Below, piece by piece: positions 1 to 9,924 of a stretch of 64,000 bases of DNA. The position numbers and the translations under genes are program-made. The DNA comes from Marivirga aurantiaca. GTDB taxonomy: Bacteria > Bacteroidota > Bacteroidia > Cytophagales > Cyclobacteriaceae. The DNA lies in the NCBI RefSeq assembly GCF_016679925.1, contig NZ_JAEQBW010000003.1, positions 248,001-312,000 on the forward strand. The letters run 5' to 3'. How positions within the stretch are numbered: the first letter of the stretch is position 1; every line of letters begins with the position of its first letter. The notes under the pieces were generated by a model. That model did no database searches, was not told the DNA's origin, and saw nothing but the letters and a program-made list of their open reading frames with translations.

Positions 1-1
1 C

Positions 2-262
2 TTGCTTCAGGAAACTTATCCATTTAGTGAATTGGCCGAAAAAGGGGCAAATACATTTATATTCCCTACATTGGCTTCAGGAAATATTGCCTATAAGCTT
101 TTAATGGAACTGGGGAATGCTGAGGCCATAGGCCCTATTTTATTGGGCATGAATAAACCTGTTCATATATTGCAATTGGGAAGTTCAGTAAGGGAAATTG
201 TGAATATGGTGGCTATTTCTGTGGCAGATGCACAAAATCAATATACTGATAATAACTTATGA
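2..262 (+). CDS. maeB: NADP-dependent malic enzyme, C-terminal end (5' truncated by window)
   Basis: The frame is open from the window edge, so only the last 86 codons are visible. They match the phosphotransacetylase-like domain that follows the malic enzyme domain in MaeB proteins: an ANTFIFPTLASGNIAYKLL stretch, then GPILLG and KPVHILQLGSSVREIVNM, which are typical of that domain's end. MaeB oxidatively decarboxylates malate to pyruvate and makes NADPH; the PTA-like domain is regulatory. The stop TGA overlaps the ruvA ATG by four bases, implying translational coupling. A stand-alone phosphate acetyltransferase is the alternative, but a maeB-ruvA-sprA order is one I associate with Bacteroidota. 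Confidence 0.8.
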   Translation: MLQETYPFSELAEKGANTFIFPTLASGNIAYKLLMELGNAEAIGPILLGMNKPVHILQLGSSVREIVNMVAISVADAQNQYTDNNL

Positions 263-852
263 TCTCATTTCTTAAAGGCGAAATTATCACCTTGGAAGCT
301 ACCTACCTTGTTATTGAGGTAGGTGGCGTGGGATATCATGTCAATATTCCTCTTTCTGCTTTTGATGCATTTAAAAATCAAAAACAAGCCTTGGTACTTA
401 CTCATTACCATGTGAAAGAGGATTCGCATACATTGTATGGCTTTCATCAGGAAATGGAAAAATCGATGTTTCTTGATTTAATTAGCATCTCAGGAATAGG
501 ACCTTCTATTGCTTTGGGAATGCTTTCTTCTATGGCTCCGGCTGAAATAAAATCGGCCATTGTAGCAGAAAATGTAAAGCAAATTCAGGCTATTAAAGGA
601 ATAGGTGCAAAAACAGCCCAACGTGTCATCCTGGAATTAAAAGATAAATATAAAAAAGAGGGATTAGTGGCAGATTCTTCCAACTCATCTTTCCGATCGA
701 ACAATAGCAAGCGCAATGAAGCGTTATCTGCATTATTAAATTTGGGCTTTGCTAAAACTTCTGCCGAAAAAGTAATTAACAACATTTTGGAGAAAAATGG
801 CGAAAATATTACATTAGAGGAATTAATCAAGCAAGCCTTAAAGTCAGCCTAA
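259..852 (+). CDS. ruvA: Holliday junction branch migration protein RuvA
   Basis: This is the DNA-binding subunit of the RuvAB branch-migration complex, which holds the Holliday junction while the RuvB motor drives it. At 197 aa the length is normal. The N-terminal OB-fold domain spans about residues 1-62. Two helix-hairpin-helix motifs follow, visible as ISGIGPSIALGM and IKGIGAKTAQRV, which grip the DNA arms. A variable Ser/Asn-rich linker (about 138-150) leads to the C-terminal three-helix domain that contacts RuvB. The start overlaps the maeB stop by four bases and sprA begins 13 bp after the stop, so the three genes are probably co-transcribed. Confidence 0.95.
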   Translation: MISFLKGEIITLEATYLVIEVGGVGYHVNIPLSAFDAFKNQKQALVLTHYHVKEDSHTLYGFHQEMEKSMFLDLISISGIGPSIALGMLSSMAPAEIKSAIVAENVKQIQAIKGIGAKTAQRVILELKDKYKKEGLVADSSNSSFRSNNSKRNEALSALLNLGFAKTSAEKVINNILEKNGENITLEELIKQALKSA

Positions 853-865
853 ATCTGTTAAAATT

Positions 866-3800
866 TTGTTAAGTAAAAGGGTTCCTGTTCTTCTTTTTTT
901 ATGTTCTTTTATCCTTCCTGTCGGGCTTTATCTCGGTGGAAATTCCCTATATGCAAATAATTACGATTTTAATGCTTTTTTGTTTCAGGAGACTCAACAA
1001 AGCACCCAACAGCAACAAGACACCATTCCTAAAGACAGTACGGAAGCTGATAGTGTAAAGAATTACGAGCCAAGCAAAAGGCCCACATTTCAGTTTCAGG
1101 ATAGATATGGTGATCCATTTTCAAGCAACCAGGGACAAAGCCCCCTCCAATTAGGCGATCCTGCTGCTTTAAGCCTGGATGTTGAAATAGATACCGGCCT
1201 TAATTACACCATTTATGAAAAAATAGGAGATGTAAATTTCCGGCCTACCAGCTCTATGAGTTTTGAGGAGTTCTCCAGGTATCAGGACGAGAAAATTTTA
1301 AATGATTATTGGAAAGAAAGATCACTGGGATTGGATGGCGAAAGTGCTGTAAGTGGTCGTCAGCTGATTCCGCCACTTTATGTAAGCCCGGCTTTCGATC
1401 GTCTGTTTGGCGGTAGTTTTGTTGAAATTATTCCCAATGGTTTTATTACTCTAGATTTTGGGGGCAGGTTCACCAAAAATGAAAATCCTAACATTCCGGT
1501 ACAACAGCAACGCTATTCCAGTTTTGAATTTGACCAGCAAATTAACATGAATGCTGTGGGTAAAGTGGGCGAAAAGCTAGCTGTTACAGCTAATTTTGCC
1601 AACAATAATTCATTTGATTTTCAGAATGACCTTAAAGTGGAATACACCGGTTTTGAGGAAGAAATTATTAAAAAGATTGAAATTGGAAACGTGAGCATGC
1701 CTGTTAATAACAGCTTGATAACAGGTGCACAGAATTTGTTTGGTATTAAAACACAATTGCAGTTTGGTCATTTATTTGTTACCAGTGTGGCCTCTACCCA
1801 AAGAGGTACATCTGAAACCATTCGCGTAGAAGGTGGTGCTCAACGACAGGAATTTGATGTAAGAGCGTCTGATTACGATGAAAACCGACATTTCTTTTTG
1901 GGACATTTTTTCAGGGATAATTATGAAAACTGGCTGAGTTCAATGCCTCGTATTACTTCAGGTCTTGATGTCAGAAGAGTGGAAGTGTTTGTTATTAACA
2001 GAACTCAAAACACAAATAGCCTGCGAAGTGTGGCAGCTTTTATGGATTTAGGGGAAGCCAATCCTAATAATGTCAATAAAAATGAATTGTTGCTCCCATC
2101 CGTTTCTGCTGGTACTCCTACAAATAATGATGCGAATAGGTTATGGGATCAACTTCAACCCTTTAATAAAGACTATAATAATTTTCTTTCTTCTGTTGAA
2201 AGTTTAAGCCCTTCTCTTTCCCGCACAGTGGATTATGAAGCTATTAATGTTGCTCGTAAACTGGAGGCCACAGAATATACCATTGATAAGCAACTGGGCT
2301 ATATTTCCTTAAGGAGGCAATTGCAAAATGATGAAATGCTTGCAGTAGCTTATGAGTATAGCTATAATGGAGCCAGGTATCAGGTGGGAGAATTGGCAGA
2401 AAACTATGGCAACAGGCCAGATGATGAAGTGGTAATTTTGAAACTTTTAAGACCTTCCAAAATTAATACTGATGTGCCGAGCTGGGATTTAATGATGAAA
2501 AACATTTATAACCTTAACGGGAATCAAATTTCACAGGAAGGTTTTGAATTAAGAATCATTTACCGTGATGACAGAACAGGTCAGGATAATCCAAGTTTGC
2601 ATGAAAGCTCTCTACGTGATACCCCTCTCTTAAGATTATTTAATTTGGATAGTTTGAACCAAAATGGGGATCCGCAGCCAGATGGAAATTTTGATTATGT
2701 AAGTGGTGTAACAATCAATGAGGTAGATGGTAAAATAATCTTCCCTGTTTTAGAGCCTTTCGGTCAGAGATTAAGTGAATTATTCCGTCCTGATGAGCAA
2801 ACCTTTAGAGGGAAATATGTTTTCAATACATTGTATGAGTCTACAAAAAATGATGCACAACAGCTCACTTCTAAAGATAAATTCTTTATCAAAGGGCAGT
2901 ATCAAAGTGGATCTTCTTCCGAGATAGCATTGCCCGGTATCAATATATCACCTAATTCAGTACGGGTAAGTTCCGGTGGTACACAACTACAGGAAGGGCT
3001 GGATTATCGTGTAGATTATAATTTAGGAAGAGTGATTATTCTCAATGAGGGGATTCTTAGCTCCGGAAGGGATTTGGCTATTACTTTTGAAAAAGCAGAT
3101 TTATTTAATTTCCAATCAAGGACTCTGGTAGGTACTCGTTTTGATTATGTGTTAAGTGATAAGATAAATTTTGGAGCTACTGTTTTGCGGCACACTCAAC
3201 GGCCTCTTGGGGTATCCAGGTATAGCATAGGTTCCGAACCAACCAATAATACCAAATGGGGAATAGATATTAATTATAGTGATGAAATGCCATTTTTAAC
3301 TAAAATGGTTGATTTTATTCCTTTTATAGATACCAAAGAACCCTCCATTTTAACTTTTAGAGGAGAATTTGCACAAATGGTTCCAGGTACTTCCAACCAA
3401 GTGGATGGAGAAGGTACTTCTTATATTGATGATTTCGAACAGTCTATCACTGTTAATAATTTAGGAAGTGATATTAATGGATGGAAAATCTCTTCTACCC
3501 CCGCTACACCGGACAAGAAATTTGTAGGGACGGGAAAATTTGCAGAAAATAAAAAAAGGGCAAAATTGGCATGGTATTCTGTGGATAATATTTTTTATAG
3601 GAAGAATGGTGCCAATGTACCTGAATTAACTGATGAAGCACTAGAAAATCACTATGCCAGAAGTGTGGTGATTCAGGAAATTTATAAAAATAGGGATAGA
3701 AATATAGGGGTTAACCTATTGCCAACTTTCGACCTGGCTTACTTTCCGGAAGAAAGGGGAGTTTATAATTATAACTCCGATTTAACAGCCGAGGGAAAAT

Positions 3801-6800
3801 TGAAAAACCCAAAATCCAACTGGGCAGGTATTAGCAGGGCCATCACATCAGAGGTGGATTTTGACAAGAACAATATAGAATATATAGAATTTTGGTTAAT
3901 GGATCCTTTCATCGATTCCCCTCGGGGTGTAGTGGATGATGGTTCCCAGGATGCCGCTCCCAATACCACTGGCGGTAAACTTTACTTTAACCTGGGAAGC
4001 GTTTCTGAGGATGTACTGGGAGATGGTCAATTATCATATGAAAATGGTTTGCCTGCAGATTATGATGATTTAAGTGAGATAGAAATTACTGAATATGCAA
4101 GGGTGCCGGAAAATGCTCCTATCACGGATGTTTTTTCTAATGAAACCGGTGCCAGGGGAAATCAGGATGTCGGTTTGGATGGCGTAAGGAATGATCAGGA
4201 AGCTTCATTTTATTCTGAATTTGTTGACGAAGTTAATAGCAATGCCTCCTTGTCAGCCGAAGCCAAACAAAGAATATTGGACGATCCATCTGCCGATAAC
4301 TTCAAGTATTTCTTAGGAGATGATTTTGATGCCAGGCAAGCCCCACTTTTGGAAAGATATAAAAACTTCAACAATCCTGAAGGCAATACACCGGGACCCG
4401 CTGCAAATTTAGATTTTAACCCTTCAGGTAGTCGCTATCCGGATTCTGAGGATTTAAATGATGACAAAACCATTTCCACACTGGAAGAATTCTATGAATA
4501 TGAAGTAAACCTGACGAAGGATCAGCTGAGTGTGTCTTCTAATCCGTTGATTGTTGATGAGGCAGTATCCGATGAAGATGGAATAAAGTGGTACTTATTT
4601 AGAATACCCATCAGAAACCCAACCCGCACCCAGGGAGATATTCAAGGATTTAAAACTATTAGGTTTATCAGGACTATCTTAACAGACTTCGAACAACCCG
4701 TTGTGCTAAGAATGGCCGATTTTAGGTTAGTAGGTTCCCAATGGAGAAAATACGATGGTTCTTTGGCCAGAAGTGGGATTTCTGAAACACCTGAAGATAA
4801 AAGAAGCAATTTGGTAGTGTCAGTAGTAAATATTGAATCCAATTCCGAGAATGGTCCGGGTAAAGTTCCTTATACCTTGCCCCCCGGAATTCAAAGAGAC
4901 CAGGACGTAGCATCTGTCGCGAACCAGGTAAGACAAAATGAGCAATCAATTCAACTTTGCGTAGATGACTTTGAGGATGGTAAAGCGGTTGCAGCATTTA
5001 AGAATGTTAATTTTGATCTGGTAAATTATGGGAAGTTAAAAATGTTTTTACATGCGCAAAGCCCTAACGCCAATGATGATGAAATTACTGCTTTTGTAAG
5101 GTTTGGAACCGACTTTGACGATAACTACTATGAAATTGAACTTCCTCTTAAAGTAACGCCTTATCAAGCTACAGATCCCCGTGAAATTTGGCCTGAAGAA
5201 AATGAAATTGCCCTGGCATTTGATGAACTCTATAAACTTAAATCAAGAAGAAATAGATTTTTGGGAAGCCAAAATGTTTTGTTGCCCTATACAGAGGAAT
5301 TCGGGAAATACACATTGACTGTTAGAGGAAGGCCGGATATGAGTTCTCTCCAAACTATCATGATAGGCATGAGGAATCCGGCAGGTGGAGGTGGTTTGCC
5401 TAAGGATGTATGCATGTGGGCGAATGAAATGCGCGTAACAGAATTCGATCAAACATCAGGTTGGGCGGCCAATGCTTCCGTTAATACCAAGCTTGCTGAT
5501 TTTGCTAATATTACTGCCAGCACACGTTATACTTCAGTAGGTTTTGGAGGAATTGAAGAAAATATTTCACAAAGAACAAGAGAAAGTTCATTGGGATTTG
5601 ATGTGTCAGGTAATGTGAGCCTGGGGAAATTCTTCAAAGAAGAGTCAGGAATAAAAATCCCGATGTACCTGGGATATCAAACTTTTACTGCCACTCCATT
5701 TTATGATCCACGAGATCCTGACATCCCGCTTTCTGCTTCATTGGAAGGGTTTGATGATGCTGAGGAAAGAGAGGAGTATAGGCAAATTGTCATTGATCAG
5801 GAGGAAAGAAGAAGCATTAATTTTACCAATGTAAGAAAGGAAAGAAAGGATACTGAAAAAATTGTGTGGCCTATTGCCATATCTAATTTTGATTTCACCT
5901 ATGCGTACAATGACATAACCCGATCCAACCTTCAGACAGCTACCTATGAAACCCGAAATTATAAGGGTGCCATCGGATATAATTATGGTTTTCCTAATGC
6001 CAGTATTGCTCCCCTGGAAACAGTAGCATTCCTGAAATCTCCTTATCTGAAATTAATTAGAGATATCAACATTAACCCGCTACCGAGTACATTTAGCTTT
6101 AGGGGAGACCTTGACAGAAGTTTTGTTAAAACGCAGCTACGAAATGATATGCTGACCACACAAGGAATTGATGCCCAATTTGAAAAGAGCTTTACTCTGG
6201 CGAGGGCTTATAACCTTAATTGGAATCTGACACAAAATATTAATTTAAATTATACTGCACGTGCTTTTGCCATTGTGGATGAAGAGGAGGGCGAAATAAA
6301 TACAGAAGCCAAACGGGATTCCATTTTAACCAATTTAAGTAACCTGGGCAGAATGAAAAATTTTGATCAAAGTATAGTGGCAGGTTACAGTATTCCTTTG
6401 GACAAAATTCCATTTACTGATTGGGTAACTGCTGATGCGCGGTATAAAGTTGATTTTAACTGGACCTCAGGATCACTTAACCAGATAGATACTTTAGGCC
6501 ATATAATCCAAAATAGTAGTGAATGGGGGCTTAATTCCAGGCTGGATATGACCAAACTTTACAATAAAGTAAGAATCTTGAATAGTATTAATAATCCTCC
6601 GCGATTACGCGCCAACGAGGTGGACAGCACCTGGGCACAGCCAGGGGCTGGTGTAGTGAAAGGATTCCTAAACCTTTTGATGTCTCTAAAAAATGTTACA
6701 GCTAATTACTCGGAAAGAAGCGGGACATTATTGCCGGGATTTCGAAACAGGGCTTATTTGTTCGGTCTTGATTCTTCTATGACTGCACCCGGATTACCAT

Positions 6801-8023
6801 TCATTCTAGGAAGCCAGGATCCTTCTATTCGGACAACTGCAGCAGATAAAAATTGGCTGGCAAAGTCAGAATCTCAATCTACTCTGTTTACACAATCAAT
6901 TGTAAGAACGTTGGACGTAAAAGCCATGTTGGAACCAATGAATGATTTAACAGTCCAGATTGATTTTAATAGAGTAATCAATGAGAACTATTCAGAAACA
7001 TTTAGGTATAGCCAGGAACTGGATGAGTTTGCGAGTTTTACGCCTACCAGAAGTGGGAATTATAGTGTGAGTTATAATATGATCAAAACTTCTTTTGTAA
7101 AAACCTCTCAGGACAATTCACCTTTATTTGATCAGTTTAGGGAAAACAGGGAGGAAGTACACAAAAGGTTATCTGAGGCAAATCCTAACAAAGGAGAATA
7201 CCTTTTAAATCAACAGGATGTATTGATTCCTGCCTTTTTAGCGGCTTATACTGAGACAGATGCATCACAGGTTTCATTAAATCCATTCCCTAAATTCCCT
7301 TTGCCCAATTGGCGTATCGATTATAAAGGATTGTCAAATATAAAAGCAATCAAAAAGATTTTTCCTTCTGTAACGATAAGCCATGCCTACAATGCGAGCT
7401 TCAATGTGAGTAATTTTATAAGTAATGGAAGGTACGATTCGCAAAATCAAAATCTTACGTTAAATAGCAATATTGAGAATTATCCATTTCCAAGTATTCA
7501 GTCAGATAGCGGGAATTTCATACCCGTCTATAATATTGGCCAGGTGTTGATTTCTGAACGATTTTCACCGTTGATTGGAGTGAATTTACGTACTAAAGGT
7601 AGGTTTACAGCGAAACTAGAATATAAAAAAGAGAGGAACCTGGCACTAAGCACCGAAACATCTCAGTTAACTGACCAAAAAAGTAATGATTTTGTAATAG
7701 ATATTGGTTTTACAGATCCTTCATTTAAATTTCCATTTAAAATTAAAGGGAGAACAGTGGCCTTAAAGAATGACTTGACCATGCAATTGAGTGTTACTGT
7801 TCGAGATACAGAGGTTGTACAACGCTCAGTGGATGATGATAGAAATGTATTGGTAGATGGAAATATTAATTATCAGCTAAGGCCTACAGTAAACTATACT
7901 GTGAGCGAAAAGTTAAACCTCAATTTTTATTATCAGAGAAGCTTTAATGAACCACGTGTTCAAAACTCATTTCCAACCACAAATACTTCCTTTGGTGTAC
8001 AAGTTAGATTTGGATTGCAATAA
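866..8023 (+). CDS. sprA: T9SS outer-membrane translocon protein SprA (Sov)
   Basis: At 2385 aa this has the size and order of the SprA/Sov family, the giant outer-membrane barrel through which type IX cargo leaves the cell. SprA is needed for gliding in Flavobacterium johnsoniae, and its homologue Sov for gingipain export in Porphyromonas. An N-terminal hydrophobic signal (about residues 4-30) is followed by a Gln/Thr-rich stretch and then long beta-rich sequence ending in an aromatic strand (FGVQVRFGLQ), as expected for an outer-membrane barrel. The start used is TTG, 13 bp after ruvA; no in-frame ATG lies near it. Placement after ruvA and before gcvH is a familiar Bacteroidota arrangement. 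A T9SS sorting-domain protein at about 37 kb is a plausible client. Confidence 0.93.
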   Translation: MLSKRVPVLLFLCSFILPVGLYLGGNSLYANNYDFNAFLFQETQQSTQQQQDTIPKDSTEADSVKNYEPSKRPTFQFQDRYGDPFSSNQGQSPLQLGDPAALSLDVEIDTGLNYTIYEKIGDVNFRPTSSMSFEEFSRYQDEKILNDYWKERSLGLDGESAVSGRQLIPPLYVSPAFDRLFGGSFVEIIPNGFITLDFGGRFTKNENPNIPVQQQRYSSFEFDQQINMNAVGKVGEKLAVTANFANNNSFDFQNDLKVEYTGFEEEIIKKIEIGNVSMPVNNSLITGAQNLFGIKTQLQFGHLFVTSVASTQRGTSETIRVEGGAQRQEFDVRASDYDENRHFFLGHFFRDNYENWLSSMPRITSGLDVRRVEVFVINRTQNTNSLRSVAAFMDLGEANPNNVNKNELLLPSVSAGTPTNNDANRLWDQLQPFNKDYNNFLSSVESLSPSLSRTVDYEAINVARKLEATEYTIDKQLGYISLRRQLQNDEMLAVAYEYSYNGARYQVGELAENYGNRPDDEVVILKLLRPSKINTDVPSWDLMMKNIYNLNGNQISQEGFELRIIYRDDRTGQDNPSLHESSLRDTPLLRLFNLDSLNQNGDPQPDGNFDYVSGVTINEVDGKIIFPVLEPFGQRLSELFRPDEQTFRGKYVFNTLYESTKNDAQQLTSKDKFFIKGQYQSGSSSEIALPGINISPNSVRVSSGGTQLQEGLDYRVDYNLGRVIILNEGILSSGRDLAITFEKADLFNFQSRTLVGTRFDYVLSDKINFGATVLRHTQRPLGVSRYSIGSEPTNNTKWGIDINYSDEMPFLTKMVDFIPFIDTKEPSILTFRGEFAQMVPGTSNQVDGEGTSYIDDFEQSITVNNLGSDINGWKISSTPATPDKKFVGTGKFAENKKRAKLAWYSVDNIFYRKNGANVPELTDEALENHYARSVVIQEIYKNRDRNIGVNLLPTFDLAYFPEERGVYNYNSDLTAEGKLKNPKSNWAGISRAITSEVDFDKNNIEYIEFWLMDPFIDSPRGVVDDGSQDAAPNTTGGKLYFNLGSVSEDVLGDGQLSYENGLPADYDDLSEIEITEYARVPENAPITDVFSNETGARGNQDVGLDGVRNDQEASFYSEFVDEVNSNASLSAEAKQRILDDPSADNFKYFLGDDFDARQAPLLERYKNFNNPEGNTPGPAANLDFNPSGSRYPDSEDLNDDKTISTLEEFYEYEVNLTKDQLSVSSNPLIVDEAVSDEDGIKWYLFRIPIRNPTRTQGDIQGFKTIRFIRTILTDFEQPVVLRMADFRLVGSQWRKYDGSLARSGISETPEDKRSNLVVSVVNIESNSENGPGKVPYTLPPGIQRDQDVASVANQVRQNEQSIQLCVDDFEDGKAVAAFKNVNFDLVNYGKLKMFLHAQSPNANDDEITAFVRFGTDFDDNYYEIELPLKVTPYQATDPREIWPEENEIALAFDELYKLKSRRNRFLGSQNVLLPYTEEFGKYTLTVRGRPDMSSLQTIMIGMRNPAGGGGLPKDVCMWANEMRVTEFDQTSGWAANASVNTKLADFANITASTRYTSVGFGGIEENISQRTRESSLGFDVSGNVSLGKFFKEESGIKIPMYLGYQTFTATPFYDPRDPDIPLSASLEGFDDAEEREEYRQIVIDQEERRSINFTNVRKERKDTEKIVWPIAISNFDFTYAYNDITRSNLQTATYETRNYKGAIGYNYGFPNASIAPLETVAFLKSPYLKLIRDININPLPSTFSFRGDLDRSFVKTQLRNDMLTTQGIDAQFEKSFTLARAYNLNWNLTQNINLNYTARAFAIVDEEEGEINTEAKRDSILTNLSNLGRMKNFDQSIVAGYSIPLDKIPFTDWVTADARYKVDFNWTSGSLNQIDTLGHIIQNSSEWGLNSRLDMTKLYNKVRILNSINNPPRLRANEVDSTWAQPGAGVVKGFLNLLMSLKNVTANYSERSGTLLPGFRNRAYLFGLDSSMTAPGLPFILGSQDPSIRTTAADKNWLAKSESQSTLFTQSIVRTLDVKAMLEPMNDLTVQIDFNRVINENYSETFRYSQELDEFASFTPTRSGNYSVSYNMIKTSFVKTSQDNSPLFDQFRENREEVHKRLSEANPNKGEYLLNQQDVLIPAFLAAYTETDASQVSLNPFPKFPLPNWRIDYKGLSNIKAIKKIFPSVTISHAYNASFNVSNFISNGRYDSQNQNLTLNSNIENYPFPSIQSDSGNFIPVYNIGQVLISERFSPLIGVNLRTKGRFTAKLEYKKERNLALSTETSQLTDQKSNDFVIDIGFTDPSFKFPFKIKGRTVALKNDLTMQLSVTVRDTEVVQRSVDDDRNVLVDGNINYQLRPTVNYTVSEKLNLNFYYQRSFNEPRVQNSFPTTNTSFGVQVRFGLQ

Positions 8024-8028
8024 TAGTT

Positions 8029-8057
8029 TTTGCATCCAAAAAAAGAGTGTATTTTTG
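8029..8057 (+). promoter_or_regulatory. Candidate Bacteroidota-type promoter for gcvH
   Basis: TTTG at 8029-8032 and TATTTTTG at 8050-8057 are 17 bp apart. They match the phylum's primary sigma consensus (-33 TTTG, -7 TAnnTTTG). The gcvH ATG lies 42 bp after the -7 element. This would give gcvH and its follower a start separate from sprA read-through. Confidence 0.45.
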
Positions 8058-8099
8058 AAAAAAATTAAGCAGTCAAGTAATCAAAAAACGTAATTATTT

Positions 8100-8480
8100 A
8101 TGAATATTCCTGAAAATTTGAAGTATACTAAGGATCACGAATGGGTGAGAGTAGAAGGAGATAATGCCTTTATTGGCATTACAGATTTCGCACAGCGTGA
8201 ATTAGGGGACATTGTCTACGTGGAAGTGGAAACCATTGACGAAACCATTGAAGAAGGAGATGTATTTGGAACTGTTGAAGCAGTAAAAACAGTTTCAGAT
8301 TTATTTATGCCTGTTTCAGGTACAGTATTGGAATTTAACGAAGCTTTGGAAGACAGCCCTGAATCTGTAAATGAAGATCCTTATGAAAAAGGATGGATGA
8401 TAAAAATTAAGTTGTCAGATAAAGGTTCTGTTGATACCCTGCTTTCTGCTCAGGACTATAAAGAGCTTGTTGGCGAATAA
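8100..8480 (+). CDS. gcvH: Glycine cleavage system H protein
   Basis: GcvH is the small lipoylated carrier that shuttles the methylamine intermediate between the P, T and L proteins of glycine cleavage. Length 126 aa is normal. The lipoyl attachment motif VEAVKTVSD is present, with the modified lysine at about residue 63, and the N-terminal [10 protein letters not shown] is classic for the family. It sits 76 bp after sprA behind a candidate promoter, and the VanZ-like gene starts 2 bp after its stop, so those two are co-transcribed. The genes for P, T and L proteins are not in this window. No glycine riboswitch is visible upstream. Confidence 0.96.
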   Translation: MNIPENLKYTKDHEWVRVEGDNAFIGITDFAQRELGDIVYVEVETIDETIEEGDVFGTVEAVKTVSDLFMPVSGTVLEFNEALEDSPESVNEDPYEKGWMIKIKLSDKGSVDTLLSAQDYKELVGE

Positions 8481-8482
8481 AT

Positions 8483-8854
8483 ATGTTTCTCAGGTATAAC
8501 CTGTTTGCGATCCTTTGGATTTTGTTAATCTTGCTGTTGGGACTGGCACCGGGAGAATCCATGCCTGCTACTAATATTTGGGACTTTCTTAGTTTTGATA
8601 AAGTAGCTCATTTTTCCGTCTTTGCTATCCTTGCTTTTTTACTAATTATTGGCTTTACCAAACAGTATACTTTCAGATTCGTTAGATATAAAGCAGAAAT
8701 ATTGGCCATAGTTTTTAGCGTGATATATGGCATTGCTATTGAGGTGGCTCAATCGTTCATTCCAGGCAGAGGAGTGGAGTATGCCGATGTTTTCGCTAAC
8801 TCTTTAGGTGCTTTATCAGGTTGGTTAATATTTTATTTGATATATAAAGCATAA
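8483..8854 (+). CDS. VanZ-like family membrane protein
   Basis: This 123-aa protein has four predicted membrane helices (about residues 5-22, 40-60, 75-92 and 102-120). It carries the VanZ-like signature: DKVAHFSVFAILAF in helix two, IEVAQSFIPGR before the third loop, and YADVFANSLGALSG in the last helix. VanZ of enterococci gives low-level teicoplanin resistance, but most family members, including this type found next to gcvH in Bacteroidota, have no assigned function, and resistance should not be assumed. It starts 2 bp after gcvH and is followed by an 85-bp AT-rich gap before tonB. Confidence 0.85.
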   Translation: MFLRYNLFAILWILLILLLGLAPGESMPATNIWDFLSFDKVAHFSVFAILAFLLIIGFTKQYTFRFVRYKAEILAIVFSVIYGIAIEVAQSFIPGRGVEYADVFANSLGALSGWLIFYLIYKA

Positions 8855-8939
8855 TTATGCTTTAAGAATAAAAGCTTTTTATTAAATTGGAATTTATTTA
8901 TAGAAGTAATAGTTTTACTATTGTAAACATTTGTAAATT

Positions 8940-9620
8940 ATGGAACTAAAAAAGAATCCTAAAGCAGATATAAACAAGAAATCGACACTTTTCCTGATGA
9001 TGGGATTAGTAGTTTCACTTTCTTTGGTTTTTGCTGCTTTTGAATACAAATCTTATGATGATGGTCCTGCAATGGATTTAGGTCAGTTGGATGACACCAT
9101 GGAAGATATTATGGAAATTCCTCCAACGGAACAACCACCACCACCACCACCAAAAAAACAACTTCCTGAAATCGTGGAAATTCCTGATGAAGAAGAGATA
9201 GAAGAGGAAATCGATATCGATCTTGATTTGGAAATGACAGAAGATTCAGAAATTGAAGAGATGATTTTTGAAGAAGATCCGGGTGAAGAGGAAGTGGACA
9301 AGGTATTTACCATTGTTGAACAACAAGCTGAGCCTAAAGGTGGTATCCAGGCTTTCTACGACTATGTAGGAAGGGAATTATCTGATAAATATCCTCGTCA
9401 GGCTCAAAGAATGGGTATTGAAGGAGTGGTATACGTTCAGTTCGTAATTGAGAGAGATGGATCATTAACTGACGTTCAGGCCGTTAAAGGTATTGGCGGA
9501 GGTTGTGACGAAGTAGCAGTTGAGGTTGTTAAAAACTCACCTAAATGGTCTCCTGGTAAGCAAAGAGGCCGGGCAGTTCGTTCTCAAAGGGTAATACCTA
9601 TCAGATTCGTATTGAATTAA
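8940..9620 (+). CDS. tonB: Energy transducer TonB
   Basis: TonB couples the inner-membrane proton-motive force to outer-membrane TonB-dependent receptors such as the SusC protein at 54 kb. The 226-aa protein has an N-terminal membrane anchor (about 16-35), a Pro-rich segment near residues 60-75, and a strongly acidic Glu/Asp/Ile periplasmic linker (about 80-125). A C-terminal TonB domain (about 140-226) shows GVVYVQFVIERDGSL and PIRFVLN. ExbB and ExbD are not adjacent. A strong terminator follows 20 bp after the stop, so the sprA-to-tonB block ends here. The acidic linker also produces a spurious Ser-rich reading frame on the opposite strand. Confidence 0.9.
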   Translation: MELKKNPKADINKKSTLFLMMGLVVSLSLVFAAFEYKSYDDGPAMDLGQLDDTMEDIMEIPPTEQPPPPPPKKQLPEIVEIPDEEEIEEEIDIDLDLEMTEDSEIEEMIFEEDPGEEEVDKVFTIVEQQAEPKGGIQAFYDYVGRELSDKYPRQAQRMGIEGVVYVQFVIERDGSLTDVQAVKGIGGGCDEVAVEVVKNSPKWSPGKQRGRAVRSQRVIPIRFVLN

Positions 9621-9640
9621 TCCATTATTATATACATTAC

Positions 9641-9667
9641 AAAAGCCGGACTTGTCCGGCTTTTTTT
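9641..9667 (+). terminator. Rho-independent terminator after tonB
   Basis: AAAAGCCGGA at 9641-9650 pairs perfectly with TCCGGCTTTT at 9655-9664 around a CTTG loop. A T-run continues to 9667. The perfect 10-bp stem makes this one of the clearest terminators in the window. Confidence 0.88.
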
Positions 9668-9695
9668 ATGCCCTAATTTTATTAATTCACTTGAG

Positions 9696-9869
9696 TTGAT
9701 TCCGGATCAAGCAATAATATTTGAAGCTTGGCAAGCTCTACTATACAGAAAGCCCGAGTCAAAGGTTCAATTATTGAAAATCCGTAGAGTTCTGGGGGCT
9801 CTGCGGATAGGTGAGGAGCCAAGATCAAATTCTGAAGTAGCCGCTGTTCTGCAATATGCCAATGGCTGA
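9696..9869 (+). other. Unassigned open frame without ATG, possible gene remnant
   Basis: The intergenic gap 9668-9924 holds one frame that stays open from inside the terminator to TGA at 9867-9869. From TTG at 9696 it would encode 57 residues containing IIFEAWQALLYRKPES, then a basic stretch and VAAVLQYANG. Codon content looks protein-like, with charged and aliphatic residues spaced as in helices, but there is no ATG and I recognise no family. It could be the 3' remnant of a lost gene or chance. Nothing else is visible in this gap. Confidence 0.25.
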
Positions 9870-9924
9870 CTTTAGGCGGTTCCCTAATAGTGAATTCTAA
9901 AGATGATAGCTTAACTGGGATTCT

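Noticed and set aside
8024-8099. A glycine riboswitch before gcvH.
   Set aside because: The 76-bp gap is AT-rich, too short for the aptamer and has no conserved stems; only a promoter-like pair is visible.
9083-9313. A Ser/Ile-rich 76-codon minus-strand reading frame opposite tonB.
   Set aside because: It is the mirror of the Glu/Asp-rich linker codons of TonB and has no features of its own.
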